Source: Halomonas sp. BDJS001 (GTDB taxonomy: Bacteria; Pseudomonadota; Gammaproteobacteria; Pseudomonadales; Halomonadaceae). From it: a DNA stretch of 64,000 bases. The notes under the pieces were generated by a model. That model did no database searches and had not been told where the DNA came from. It was given only the letters and a program-made list of their open reading frames with translations. The position numbers and the translations under genes are program-made. This document shows, piece by piece, positions 47,516-56,269 of the stretch; position 1 is the stretch's first letter, and each line of letters begins with the position of its first letter. The DNA is taken from NCBI RefSeq assembly GCF_026104355.1, contig NZ_CP110535.1, forward strand, positions 868,001 to 932,000. The letters are read 5' to 3'.

Positions 47516-48094
47516 ATGAAGATTCTACTGATTAACGGTGGCAAGGCGTTTGCCCACTCTGGCGGCGAGCTCAACAATACCCTGCATGGCGTGGCAGTGA
47601 GTACGTTGCAGGAAATGGGGTATGAGGTGCGCGAGACGGTGATTGATCAAGGCTACAATCTTGAGACCGAAGTGCAGAACTACCTATGGGCGGACACCAT
47701 TGTGTATCAGATGCCGGGCTGGTGGATGGGCGCGCCATGGATCGTTAAACGTTACATTGATGAAGTGTTCACAGAAGGCCACGGTTCACTCTACGCCAGC
47801 GATGGCCGCTCGCGGCAAGACCCCACTAAGCAGTATGGCAGTGGCGGCTTGCTGCAAGGGCGCCGCTACATGCTGTCGCTGACATGGAATGCCCCTTTGG
47901 AAGCCTTCGACGAGCCGGACAATTTCTTTGAGGGGCGTGGTGTGGACGGTGTTTATTTCCCATTCCACAAATCGCAGGAGTTTATCGGCCTAGAGGCATT
48001 GCCGACCTTTATCGCCAACGATGTGATGAAGATGCCGGATGTCGATCGTGATAAAGCGGCTTATCGTACCCATCTTCGCAGAGTGCTTGGCTGA
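47516..48094 (+). CDS. mdaB: NAD(P)H quinone oxidoreductase MdaB
   Basis: 192 residues from ATG 47516. The flavodoxin-like fold opens KILLINGGKAFAHSGGELN (phosphate binding), then WADTIVYQMPGWWMGAPWIVKRYIDEVF, the MdaB signature, and YMLSLTWNAPLEAF. MdaB reduces quinones by two electrons and protects against oxidative stress. An upstream in-frame start at 47405 adds non-conserved residues and was not used. Confidence 0.93.
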   Translation: MKILLINGGKAFAHSGGELNNTLHGVAVSTLQEMGYEVRETVIDQGYNLETEVQNYLWADTIVYQMPGWWMGAPWIVKRYIDEVFTEGHGSLYASDGRSRQDPTKQYGSGGLLQGRRYMLSLTWNAPLEAFDEPDNFFEGRGVDGVYFPFHKSQEFIGLEALPTFIANDVMKMPDVDRDKAAYRTHLRRVLG

Positions 48095-48104
48095 TTTATC
48101 TGAC

Positions 48105-49898
48105 CTAGCGATCCCGATCCAAGCTTTGCACCGTCAGATCCAGCGCCTTGTACATATCCAGGCGGGCAGACAGACCGATATCCGGGTGATTCAGCTCATT
48201 GGCCCGCTCCGATGGCAATATAGGTGCGGTCAGGTCATCCGCATCTGTCGGCTCGAAATCGTACTCTTCCCCGATCGTCATGGCGCTGCGGCGAAGTAGC
48301 ATGCGTAACTGTGCCGGGGTAAGTGCGGGGTCAATCGACATCATTGCCGCCAACAGACCGGCCACCAGCGGGGTCGCGTAGGATGTTCCGCAATGGGCTT
48401 CGCCTTGCTCACCTTCGATTAAAGAAGAGCCCCGCACACAGGCCGCTGCGGTGATATCCACCCGCATATCGATATTGGATGCATTCCGTTTGACCACATA
48501 GCGGGGATCTTCAACCTGCACATCCTCATCGCTGCGTTCATGCCCACCCACGACAAACAGTTGGTCGGTAATAAAAGAAGAGGGCAGGCGATAATCGTCA
48601 CTTCCTGAAAATGACGACGCGTTGCCTGCTGAGTTCACGACTACTACGTCGGGGTGTTCGCGGCGCAGCCATAAGAAGAACTCTTCGAGCAGTTCTTCGT
48701 AACCGCTCATGGCGATGCCGGAACGCACCAGCGAATCGACCTCCTTCCCGTTAATGTCGATTGCCCCTACTCGGTGAATGCCCCAACTCCAGTTGAGTAC
48801 GCGTACTCCGTCCTCTACCAGATTGACGGAAGCAGCAACATTAGCCGTTATGCCGGCATCTGAGTTGCGATCCACAATTACATCGAAGCCAGGGCCCACA
48901 TCGTCCAGCCCGCGTAAAAAACCACTGTTGCCGCCTTCGTTCCAGGCCGCGGCAAATACGCCAGCGACCGTTGTGCCATGCCCGTCGGGCTTAGCCGCAT
49001 CGCGGGCGTACACGCAGGTTCTAGTGGAATCAGTGCGGCAGTCATCCAGGTAATCGGCAAAATCCGGGGCGTCAAAGTCCACCTCCCGCTCGATGACGCC
49101 AATACGGATGGGCTGCGTCTCGATATCCCCGCCGTGCCCCTGACGTGATAAGCGTCGCTGGTAATAGTTCACGGCATCCAGAAAACGATTCGACGCCCAC
49201 TCCTGATTATCTGCAGCGGGCGGTTTTTCCGTTTCGCTCTCAATGCTCTCTTCTGCCCCCGACTCTTCGACCACCACCGCATCCACGCTCACTTCACTGC
49301 CTAGCCTAAGTACCAGCGCATCGTGCTCTTCCAGGTTGCGGGCGGGCAAGCGCAATTGATAGGTATTGAGCGGCGGGATCATACCGACGACTTCGGCGTC
49401 GTACTTCTCTGCCAAACGCTGGGCTTCCTCGGCGCCGTCGTGGCTCTCTTCAATAATCAGGCTGATCAGATCCACGTAGGTGGTGATGCCATCCATGTTC
49501 TTCGCCACCTCTTGATCGGTGGCGGCTACTACGTGGCTGCCGTTAAGAGTGAGCCAAACCGGGTTGCTGGACTGCTCACGCTGCTCAAGCCACAGTGGGC
49601 CGCTTTGCGCATCGGCGCTGCTGATGCTTACCCGCACCCGGTCGTTGTCGCGGGTGATCTCCTCTGGCTGAAGTGCTGTACCGTTCAGCTTTATCTGAAA
49701 GTCGTTGTTCTCAAGCCCACTGACGCTAAGACAGAACTCTTGTATATCCAGCGTCAGTAGATTGCCACAGCGCTGCAGTTGTTCGACTCGCAACGGCTGT
49801 TCAGCTTGCGCAGATTGCTCTGCAACCGCGACAGTTCCAATCAACATTAATGCCAGCGCTGAAACCAGCCGACCAGCGCCCAAATACGTTGCTGCCAT
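48105..49898 (-). CDS. S8 subtilase family serine peptidase with an altered Asp motif
   Basis: The 597-residue protein has a signal peptide (LVSALALMLIGTVAVA, cleaved near residue 26) and an N-terminal prodomain-like region. The subtilase domain starts near residue 262. The His motif DGHGTTVAG (about 305) and the Ser motif GTSYATPLVAG (about 504) are intact, as is the oxyanion asparagine (VVVNSAGN). The expected Asp motif 'V.DTG' reads GVIEREVDF, so a glutamate occupies the catalytic aspartate place. The enzyme may be altered or may use the nearby Asp (EVDFD). It converges on mdaB. Confidence 0.85.
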   Translation of the reverse strand: MAATYLGAGRLVSALALMLIGTVAVAEQSAQAEQPLRVEQLQRCGNLLTLDIQEFCLSVSGLENNDFQIKLNGTALQPEEITRDNDRVRVSISSADAQSGPLWLEQREQSSNPVWLTLNGSHVVAATDQEVAKNMDGITTYVDLISLIIEESHDGAEEAQRLAEKYDAEVVGMIPPLNTYQLRLPARNLEEHDALVLRLGSEVSVDAVVVEESGAEESIESETEKPPAADNQEWASNRFLDAVNYYQRRLSRQGHGGDIETQPIRIGVIEREVDFDAPDFADYLDDCRTDSTRTCVYARDAAKPDGHGTTVAGVFAAAWNEGGNSGFLRGLDDVGPGFDVIVDRNSDAGITANVAASVNLVEDGVRVLNWSWGIHRVGAIDINGKEVDSLVRSGIAMSGYEELLEEFFLWLRREHPDVVVVNSAGNASSFSGSDDYRLPSSFITDQLFVVGGHERSDEDVQVEDPRYVVKRNASNIDMRVDITAAACVRGSSLIEGEQGEAHCGTSYATPLVAGLLAAMMSIDPALTPAQLRMLLRRSAMTIGEEYDFEPTDADDLTAPILPSERANELNHPDIGLSARLDMYKALDLTVQSLDRDR

Positions 49899-49999
49899 AT
49901 GACGACTCCAAACGCTATCCGATTGACTGCACGCAGCATAAACGCATTAGCTGAACAGAACATGAACCCGTTTGGTACGAAAGGGTATCTATTGAGGCT

Positions 50000-50617
50000 T
50001 TAACGGCTAAAACGATAACGCAGTTTAGGCAGGGAGCGGGCAACAGGCGGCAGGCGGGTGGCCATAATCAGCGCAGCCATAGCGGCATACATTGCCCACT
50101 CTTGCATATCGGCGCGCACCACCCAGAAGAAGTGCAGCAGCACCAGCCCCAAAATGGCGTAAGAGAATTTGTGCAGCGACTTCCAGCGTTTGCCTAGGCG
50201 ACGCATCGCCCACTTGTTAGACGTCGCCCCCAACACGGCTAGGCCAACCAGCGCGATCATACCGACGATAATATACGGGCGCTTGACGATCTCACTACCC
50301 AGCAATGCCCAGTTAAGCCCCAGAATAAACAGCGCGTAACTGAGCATATGCAGGGTGGCGTAGGCGAGTGTCCATAGGCCCAGCTGGCGCCGGATCAGTG
50401 CAAAGCCTTTCCAACGGGTGAGCTTGGTAAGTGGGGTAAGGCTGAGCGTGAGCAGCAGCATCCACAGCCCGCCGATGCCGATATTCAGCAGCAGGTAGCG
50501 CCCCGGTTCTGGGCCTGCGGCGTTATTCGCCACCTGCCAGCTCCAAAACAGCAGCGGTGCTAGCGCGGCCAGAAACACGCCCACGCGCCATGCTAACCAT
50601 ATACGTGGGCTGGCCAT
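50000..50617 (-). CDS. msrQ: MsrQ, heme-binding membrane subunit of MsrPQ
   Basis: 205 residues with six membrane segments, the ferric-reductase-like pattern (RRQLGLWTLAYATLHMLSYALF, then WKSLHKFSYAILGLVLLHFFW) with histidines for heme. It supplies electrons from the quinone pool to periplasmic MsrP. The start ATG overlaps the msrP stop. Confidence 0.93.
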   Translation of the reverse strand: MASPRIWLAWRVGVFLAALAPLLFWSWQVANNAAGPEPGRYLLLNIGIGGLWMLLLTLSLTPLTKLTRWKGFALIRRQLGLWTLAYATLHMLSYALFILGLNWALLGSEIVKRPYIIVGMIALVGLAVLGATSNKWAMRRLGKRWKSLHKFSYAILGLVLLHFFWVVRADMQEWAMYAAMAALIMATRLPPVARSLPKLRYRFSR

Positions 50618-51633
50618 TAATAATTTTCCTTTAAATCCATACCCGCATAGAGCTCGGCGACTTCATCGGCGTAACCGTTAAACATCAGGGTATCAATGGT
50701 GTTGGGGTTGAACAGGCTGTTGGGCAGCCGGCGCTCGGTGGCCTGGCTCCAGCGGGGGTGGTCGACGTCGGGATTCACGTTGGCGTAAAAGCCGTACTCG
50801 TCGGCGGCGATCTTCTGCCAGGAATTCACCGGCTGTTCTTCCGTCAGCGATATCCGCACAATCGACTTGATGCTCTTGAAGCCGTATTTCCACGGCACGA
50901 CCAGCCGTAGAGGGGCGCCGTTTTGATTGGGCAATTCCCGGCCGTACATACCCATGGCCAGTATCGTCAGCGGGTGCATGGCTTCATCCAGGCGCAGGCC
51001 TTCCACGTAGGGCCAATCAATGATCGAAAACGAGGAGCGCTGCCCACGCATCTGCTCAGGGTCTACCAGGGTTTCAAAGCGTACGTACTTGGCTTTGCTG
51101 GTGGGGTCGGCGCGTTTGATGATATCGGCCAGCGGAATACCCAGCCAGGGAATGACCATCGACCATGCCTCAACGCAGCGCAGGCGGTAAATGCGCTCTT
51201 CAAACTGCGAGGGCTTGGCGAAGTCCTCCAGGGCAAAGCGTCCGCCGTTATTGACCTCGCCATCGACCACCACGCTCCAGGGCTGGGTTTCCAGGCTGCC
51301 CGCATGGCGGGCGGGGTCGCCCTTGTCGGTGCCGAACTCGAAAAAGTTGTTGTAGCCACTGGCGTCATCAAAGGGGGCAATTTTATCTTTGTCAGGATCG
51401 CTAGGGGTGACGGCTCGCCACTGGGTTTCGCTGATTTTCTCCTTTAGCCATGCTGGTGCATCGCCTTCGGGTACATCGGAGTAGTCGGCGTTAGCGCGGA
51501 CGTGGCCGGATAGGGCGAGCCCTGCTCCTAGGCCTGCGATACCGCCCATAAAGCGCCGTCGGGAGAGGTAGATAGATTCCGGCGTGACATCGGATTCGTG
51601 TAAATCACTCGGTTTGGCAATCTTTATTAGCAT
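50617..51633 (-). CDS. msrP: MsrP, periplasmic methionine sulfoxide reductase (molybdopterin)
   Basis: 338 residues with a Tat signal ([20 protein letters not shown], about residues 24-43). The molybdopterin-binding YedY core is visible: [30 protein letters not shown] (with the molybdenum-ligand cysteine in LRCVEAW), and [19 protein letters not shown]. It repairs methionine sulfoxide in periplasmic proteins, with MsrQ as electron donor. Confidence 0.95.
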   Translation of the reverse strand: MLIKIAKPSDLHESDVTPESIYLSRRRFMGGIAGLGAGLALSGHVRANADYSDVPEGDAPAWLKEKISETQWRAVTPSDPDKDKIAPFDDASGYNNFFEFGTDKGDPARHAGSLETQPWSVVVDGEVNNGGRFALEDFAKPSQFEERIYRLRCVEAWSMVIPWLGIPLADIIKRADPTSKAKYVRFETLVDPEQMRGQRSSFSIIDWPYVEGLRLDEAMHPLTILAMGMYGRELPNQNGAPLRLVVPWKYGFKSIKSIVRISLTEEQPVNSWQKIAADEYGFYANVNPDVDHPRWSQATERRLPNSLFNPNTIDTLMFNGYADEVAELYAGMDLKENY

Positions 51634-51806
51634 TGGGTGTCTCCACTAAGGCCTTTGTGGGTAGCATACGTGGTGAATGCAGCATTCGATATTAATGGGT
51701 GTCGTAAGTTCGCCAAAACTTACACAAAACCCTTACGTTTTAAATTGAGCCTGTCGGGGTAGCTGGTCGCCCCGTGGGGAACTGTTGATAAGGAGTTCGT
51801 GTTCAG

Positions 51807-53462
51807 ATGATCGAAGCCCGGGGATTGACCCGTATTCCTCTGCGTAATGCCGTCTTTGTTGCCTGCCTGATCCTGCTGTTGGTTTCGCTGGTGGGGGTGG
51901 TGTTCTCTTTAGCATGGCTGTGGGGCGTGGCGATCTTTGGCATGCTCGCTGGGCTGGGGCTTTATGATCTACGCCAAACGCAGCGAACGGTGAGCCGTAA
52001 CTATCCTGTTCTGGCCCATTTTCGCTATGTTCTAGAGTCCATTGGGCCGGAAATACGTCAGTACTTTATTCAATCGGATCTCGATGAACGGCCTTTTTCC
52101 CGCGAGCAGCGTGCTGTGGTATATCAGCGTGCTAAAAATGAGAGCGATAAAAAGCCCTTTGGCTCCCTTCTGGATATGTATCAGCCGGGGCATGAGTGGA
52201 TCAACCATTCGCTCCTCCCCTGTGCTATTGAAAACGCGGACTTCCGTGTGCGCGTTGGCGGCAGTCATTGCAGTCAACCTTACCTGGCAAGCGTACTGAA
52301 TATTTCTGCGATGAGCTTTGGTTCGCTTTCGGGCAATGCCATTGAGGCGCTCAACGCGGGGGCGTGTAAGGGCGGTTTTTATCACGACACCGGGGAAGGC
52401 TCTATTTCCCGTTACCATCGCAGGCACGGTGGTGATTTGGTCTGGGAAATAGGCTCTGGCTACTTTGGCTGCCGTCACGACGATGGCTCGTTTAACGAGG
52501 AGCGCTTTGCTGCCAACGCCAGTGACGATCAGGTGAAGATGATCGAAATCAAGCTTTCCCAGGGCGCTAAACCGGGTCATGGCGGCATATTGCCAGCGGC
52601 CAAGGTCACCGCAGAAATTGCCGAAGCGCGGGAAGTGCCCATGGGGCAGGACGTGATTTCCCCCGCCGCCCATTCAGCCTTTTCTACACCGCTGGAGCTG
52701 ATGGATTTTATTGCCCGCCTGCGTTCGCTTTCCGGTGGTAAACCGGTCGGCTTCAAGCTGGCGATTGGCCACCCCTGGGAGTGGTTTGCGATCGTAAAAG
52801 CCATGCTGGAAAGCGGTGAGCGGCCTGATTTTATAGTCGTGGACGGCGGCGAAGGGGGAACCGGCGCGGCGCCGCTGGAGTTTATTAATCGTATGGGGGT
52901 GCCGTTAACCGAAGCTGTTACGCTGGTGCATAACACCCTGGTGGGCGTCGGGCTACGCGAGGAGATTCGTATTGGTGCGGCGGGCAAAATCATGTCCGGC
53001 TTTCACATTGCCCGAACCCTGGCGCTAGGGGCTGATTGGTGCAATTCCGCCAGAGGGTTTATGTTTTCACTGGGCTGTATTCAGGCCCTTAACTGCCACT
53101 CCGACAAGTGCCCCAGCGGCGTGGCTACTCAAGACCCTAAGCGCAGCCGCCACTTGGATATTGCCGATAAAACAGCGCGGGTCTACCACTTCCACCGTAA
53201 TACCTTAAAAGCGCTGGCGGAAATGCTGGGGGCCGCAGGGCTTAGCCATCCTAGTGAACTGGGGCCTGAGCACATTATCCGGCGTGTCTCGGAAAACGAG
53301 ATTCAGTCCTACGATCAGATATTCACTTTCTTAAAACCCAATGAACTGCTCAATGCAAAGTGCGAACACACGGTATTCAAGCACTATTGGGAAAATGCCC
53401 GAGCTGACTCCTTCCAACCGCCTGCGCAGATTGCTCGGCTGCGCTTTACTAAGTTGGAGTGA
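51807..53462 (+). CDS. FMN-binding glutamate synthase-like protein
   Basis: 551 residues. Two N-terminal helices (FVACLILLLVSLVGVVFSLAWLWGVAIFGM) anchor it to the membrane. The rest is the FMN/3Fe-4S-type glutamate synthase central domain: ISAMSFGSLSGNAIEALN, QGAKPGHGGILPAAKV, VDGGEGGTGAAPLEF and the cluster cysteines in CIQALNCHSDKCPSGVATQD. It lacks the glutaminase domain, so it is not a full GltB. The natural reaction of this group is unknown. AAGGAG precedes the ATG. Confidence 0.9.
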   Translation: MIEARGLTRIPLRNAVFVACLILLLVSLVGVVFSLAWLWGVAIFGMLAGLGLYDLRQTQRTVSRNYPVLAHFRYVLESIGPEIRQYFIQSDLDERPFSREQRAVVYQRAKNESDKKPFGSLLDMYQPGHEWINHSLLPCAIENADFRVRVGGSHCSQPYLASVLNISAMSFGSLSGNAIEALNAGACKGGFYHDTGEGSISRYHRRHGGDLVWEIGSGYFGCRHDDGSFNEERFAANASDDQVKMIEIKLSQGAKPGHGGILPAAKVTAEIAEAREVPMGQDVISPAAHSAFSTPLELMDFIARLRSLSGGKPVGFKLAIGHPWEWFAIVKAMLESGERPDFIVVDGGEGGTGAAPLEFINRMGVPLTEAVTLVHNTLVGVGLREEIRIGAAGKIMSGFHIARTLALGADWCNSARGFMFSLGCIQALNCHSDKCPSGVATQDPKRSRHLDIADKTARVYHFHRNTLKALAEMLGAAGLSHPSELGPEHIIRRVSENEIQSYDQIFTFLKPNELLNAKCEHTVFKHYWENARADSFQPPAQIARLRFTKLE

Positions 53463-53520
53463 TCATGGCACTTAGCCTCGATGCTTGTGTTTCCACCGCG
53501 CCGTTTAGACGGGAGCCCCC

Positions 53521-54495
53521 ATGGCCTCTAACCGCCGTGAATTGATATCACTGATAGAGCAGGGCGTGATACCGCCTGAACAGATGACGCGCGCAGTGCA
53601 AGCGTCTGGGTTACATCCTTCTCCCCGCGCCTGGGCGCTGTTTATTGATCGCCTGCTGCTGTGGCTAGGCGGCTTGGCGCTGGCCTTCGCGGTGCTGTTT
53701 TTCGTGGCTTACAACTGGACAGAAATGGGGCGCTGGCTGCGCTTTGGGATGGTGCAGGCAGCAGTGGTGCTGGCGGTGGGCATCGCTGTTTGGAGCAAAG
53801 CCACTCCTACGGTTAAGCGGGTAGCGCTAACGGCTGCTTCGCTGCTGGTGGGCGTTCTGCTGGCGCTGATTGGGCAGGTCTACCAAACTGGTGCCGACCC
53901 GTGGCAGCTGTTTTTTAGCTGGGCGGTGCTGACGCTGCCCTGGGTATGGGTGGCGCGCTTTGAGCTGCTCTGGGTGCTGTGGCTGGGGTTACTTAATTTG
54001 GCCGTCGGGCTCTATTTCCGTACCTGGGGAGGGCCGTTTGGCGTTTTGGCCAGTAGTGAGGCTGCGCAGTGGGGGCTCTTTATACTCAACACCCTGGTCT
54101 TGGCAGTCTGGGAGTGGGGCGCTCATGACCGGGGTTGGCCACAGCAGTGGGCGGTACGCCTGCTGGCACTAGGGAGCGGGGTGCCGATAACGCTGTTAAT
54201 GATGACGTTGATCATCGAGGTAGGCCTCTCGTGGTCGCCAGTGCTGGCGAGTTACCCACTCTGGTTGGCAGTGCTATATGGCGTTTACCGCTACTGGCGG
54301 CCTGATCTGTTTATGATCGCGGGAGGCTGTATTTCGCTATTAACAGTGGCCACGCTACTGCTTGCCAGGCTGTTGCTCTGGGAGGGTGATTGGCAGGAGG
54401 GAAGTCTGATGCTGATCGCCATCGCGGTGCTGGCGATGGGCGCCGGAGCGGTGGTTTGGCTGAAGCGGCTGCATCAGGAGATGTCCCAGTCATGA
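53521..54495 (+). CDS. DUF2157 domain membrane protein
   Basis: 324 residues with an N-terminal soluble helix pair (RRELISLIEQGVIPPEQMTRAV) and eight or more hydrophobic segments. The family mark is LALAFAVLFFVAYNWTEMGRWLRFGMVQAAVV. The stop overlaps the next gene (ATGA). Always seen with DUF4401 and GDYXXLXY partners, as here. Function unknown, probably an envelope complex. Confidence 0.85.
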   Translation: MASNRRELISLIEQGVIPPEQMTRAVQASGLHPSPRAWALFIDRLLLWLGGLALAFAVLFFVAYNWTEMGRWLRFGMVQAAVVLAVGIAVWSKATPTVKRVALTAASLLVGVLLALIGQVYQTGADPWQLFFSWAVLTLPWVWVARFELLWVLWLGLLNLAVGLYFRTWGGPFGVLASSEAAQWGLFILNTLVLAVWEWGAHDRGWPQQWAVRLLALGSGVPITLLMMTLIIEVGLSWSPVLASYPLWLAVLYGVYRYWRPDLFMIAGGCISLLTVATLLLARLLLWEGDWQEGSLMLIAIAVLAMGAGAVVWLKRLHQEMSQS

Positions 54496-55574
54496 ACAGC
54501 ATTAACGATTTAAAAGCCAGGCTGAACCAAGCGGGCATTGTGTTAAACGAGCCAGCAACCCCAGCGTCGCTGGAAACACCCTGGGTTGTGCGCGTGCTGC
54601 AGGCGTTTTCTGGCTGGTTGGCGGCGCTGTTTCTGCTCGGTTTTGTCGCCATGGGCGTGGTGTTTGTGGTGGAGAGCCCGGCGGCGTCGTTAGGCTTGGG
54701 ACTAGCGATGATTGGCGCGGCTTATGGGCTATTTCGCAAAGCTCGCAGTGATGTACTTGAACACCTGGCGCTGGCGGTGAGCTTAGCCGGGCAGTTGCTA
54801 ATCGCTTGGGCCGCGGTAGCGTTTTGGGAGGAATCTGCGACTTCATTATGGGCGCTGGTGGCGTGGTCGCTATTTGGCTTGCAGAGCGTATTGGCGCTGG
54901 TGATGCCGAGCCTGCTTCATCGCACGTTTTCCGCTTTTGCCGCCAGCTTGGCGCTCTATATGGCGCTGGCGATGAGCGCGATGGCGTTAGTGGCGAGTGG
55001 GTTCGTGTTGTTGGCGCTGACGCTACTCTGGCTAAATGAGTTTCGTGGGCCTGGGAGTATTCGGGTCGTACAGGCGTGGGGCTATGGGCTGTTATTAGGC
55101 CTGTTGGTGATGCAAGGATTAGCGCATAGCGGCCAGTCGTTCGTCTTCTGGTTTGACGCCCACAGCACCAGCGTTCTGGCATGGTCGGCCCCCTGGTTGA
55201 GCGCCGTGATGGTAGCGCTCTCTCTGGCGCTGCTGTTGTATAACGTTGCGAAATCCAAACCCCATTGGTCGCTCTATCTAAGCCCGATCGCATTGCTGTT
55301 GATCAGTTTTTATGCGCCTGGTGTGGGCCAGGGCCTGGTCGTTGTGTTGTTAGGGTTTGCGATGGGCCATCGCCTAGTGATGGGGCTTGGGGTATTGTCG
55401 CTGCTGATGGGCATTGGCAGCTATTACTATTGGCTGGACGCGACGCTGTTAACCAAGGCTCTAACCCTACTGTTTACCGGTGGCGTGCTGCTTACGCTGC
55501 GTTTGGCGCTACACAAGTGGTTGAGTATAGAGGGTAATATGCCGTCTCCTTCTGAGGGAGGTCACGGAAAATGA
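54492..55574 (+). CDS. DUF4401 domain membrane protein
   Basis: 360 residues from ATG 54492, with ten or more hydrophobic helices (for example VRVLQAFSGWLAALFLLGFVAMG and PWLSAVMVALSLALLLYNVAK). It overlaps both neighbours by four bases (ATGA). Recognition depends on the cassette and the N-terminal DLKARLNQAG helix. Unknown function. Confidence 0.82.
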   Translation: MNSINDLKARLNQAGIVLNEPATPASLETPWVVRVLQAFSGWLAALFLLGFVAMGVVFVVESPAASLGLGLAMIGAAYGLFRKARSDVLEHLALAVSLAGQLLIAWAAVAFWEESATSLWALVAWSLFGLQSVLALVMPSLLHRTFSAFAASLALYMALAMSAMALVASGFVLLALTLLWLNEFRGPGSIRVVQAWGYGLLLGLLVMQGLAHSGQSFVFWFDAHSTSVLAWSAPWLSAVMVALSLALLLYNVAKSKPHWSLYLSPIALLLISFYAPGVGQGLVVVLLGFAMGHRLVMGLGVLSLLMGIGSYYYWLDATLLTKALTLLFTGGVLLTLRLALHKWLSIEGNMPSPSEGGHGK

Positions 55575-56110
55575 GGCTGAAAGCCAAGCGTCATCGCTGG
55601 ATAGTGCTCTTAGCCACTGTTGTCGTGCTGGTGCTGGTAAACGGTGCGATTTGGCAGAAAGAGCATCACCTGGCCGAGGGTGAAATCGTTTACCTGGAGC
55701 TTGCGCCAGTCGACCCGCGCTCATTGATGCAGGGCGACTATATGGCACTCAACTTCGCACTCGCCAATCGAATTCACAGCGCGCTGTTTCGACAAGACTA
55801 TGCTCAGCAAGATGGGCCTCAAAAAGCAAGCAATGGCTATGTGGTTGTACGCTTGGATGAACAGCGGATCGCGCATTTTCAGCGCCTCGATGATGGCAGC
55901 GCTTTAGCCGATGACGAACGACGGCTGCGTTACCGCCTGCGCAACGGTCAGGTACGCTTTACCACCGATGCGTTCTTCTTCCAGGAGGGCCACGGCGAAC
56001 GCTATGAGGCTGCCCGTTACGGGCAGTTTAGGGTGAATGACCAAGGCGAGCCGCTGTTGGTGGCTATGTACGATGATGAGCTTAACCGGTTAGGCGAAAT
56101 AACTAAGTGA
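55571..56110 (+). CDS. GDYXXLXY domain protein
   Basis: 179 residues with one N-terminal helix (HRWIVLLATVVVLVLVNGAIW) and a periplasmic domain with the name-giving motif LAPVDPRSLMQGDYMALNF (here F in place of the last Y). It is the third member of the translationally coupled DUF2157-DUF4401-GDYXXLXY cassette. Confidence 0.88.
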   Translation: MRLKAKRHRWIVLLATVVVLVLVNGAIWQKEHHLAEGEIVYLELAPVDPRSLMQGDYMALNFALANRIHSALFRQDYAQQDGPQKASNGYVVVRLDEQRIAHFQRLDDGSALADDERRLRYRLRNGQVRFTTDAFFFQEGHGERYEAARYGQFRVNDQGEPLLVAMYDDELNRLGEITK

Positions 56111-56269
56111 TACCCGCCTTAACGCCGCTACGCCTTGCACCTTCAAGCAAGGTAGGCTGTACTTTGTCCTCTCACTAACACGGATAGCCCAGCAATAACG
56201 CTGGGCTGGCTCGGCGACGGAGCTGTTGGTGGTTAGCAAATTGGCCCACTTAAATGAAATAAGGCATAT

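Noticed and set aside
56186..56207. Perfect hairpin AGCCCAGC / GCTGGGCT between the cassette and MscS
   Set aside because: No T tract follows, so I did not call it a terminator; it may be a simple stem-loop.
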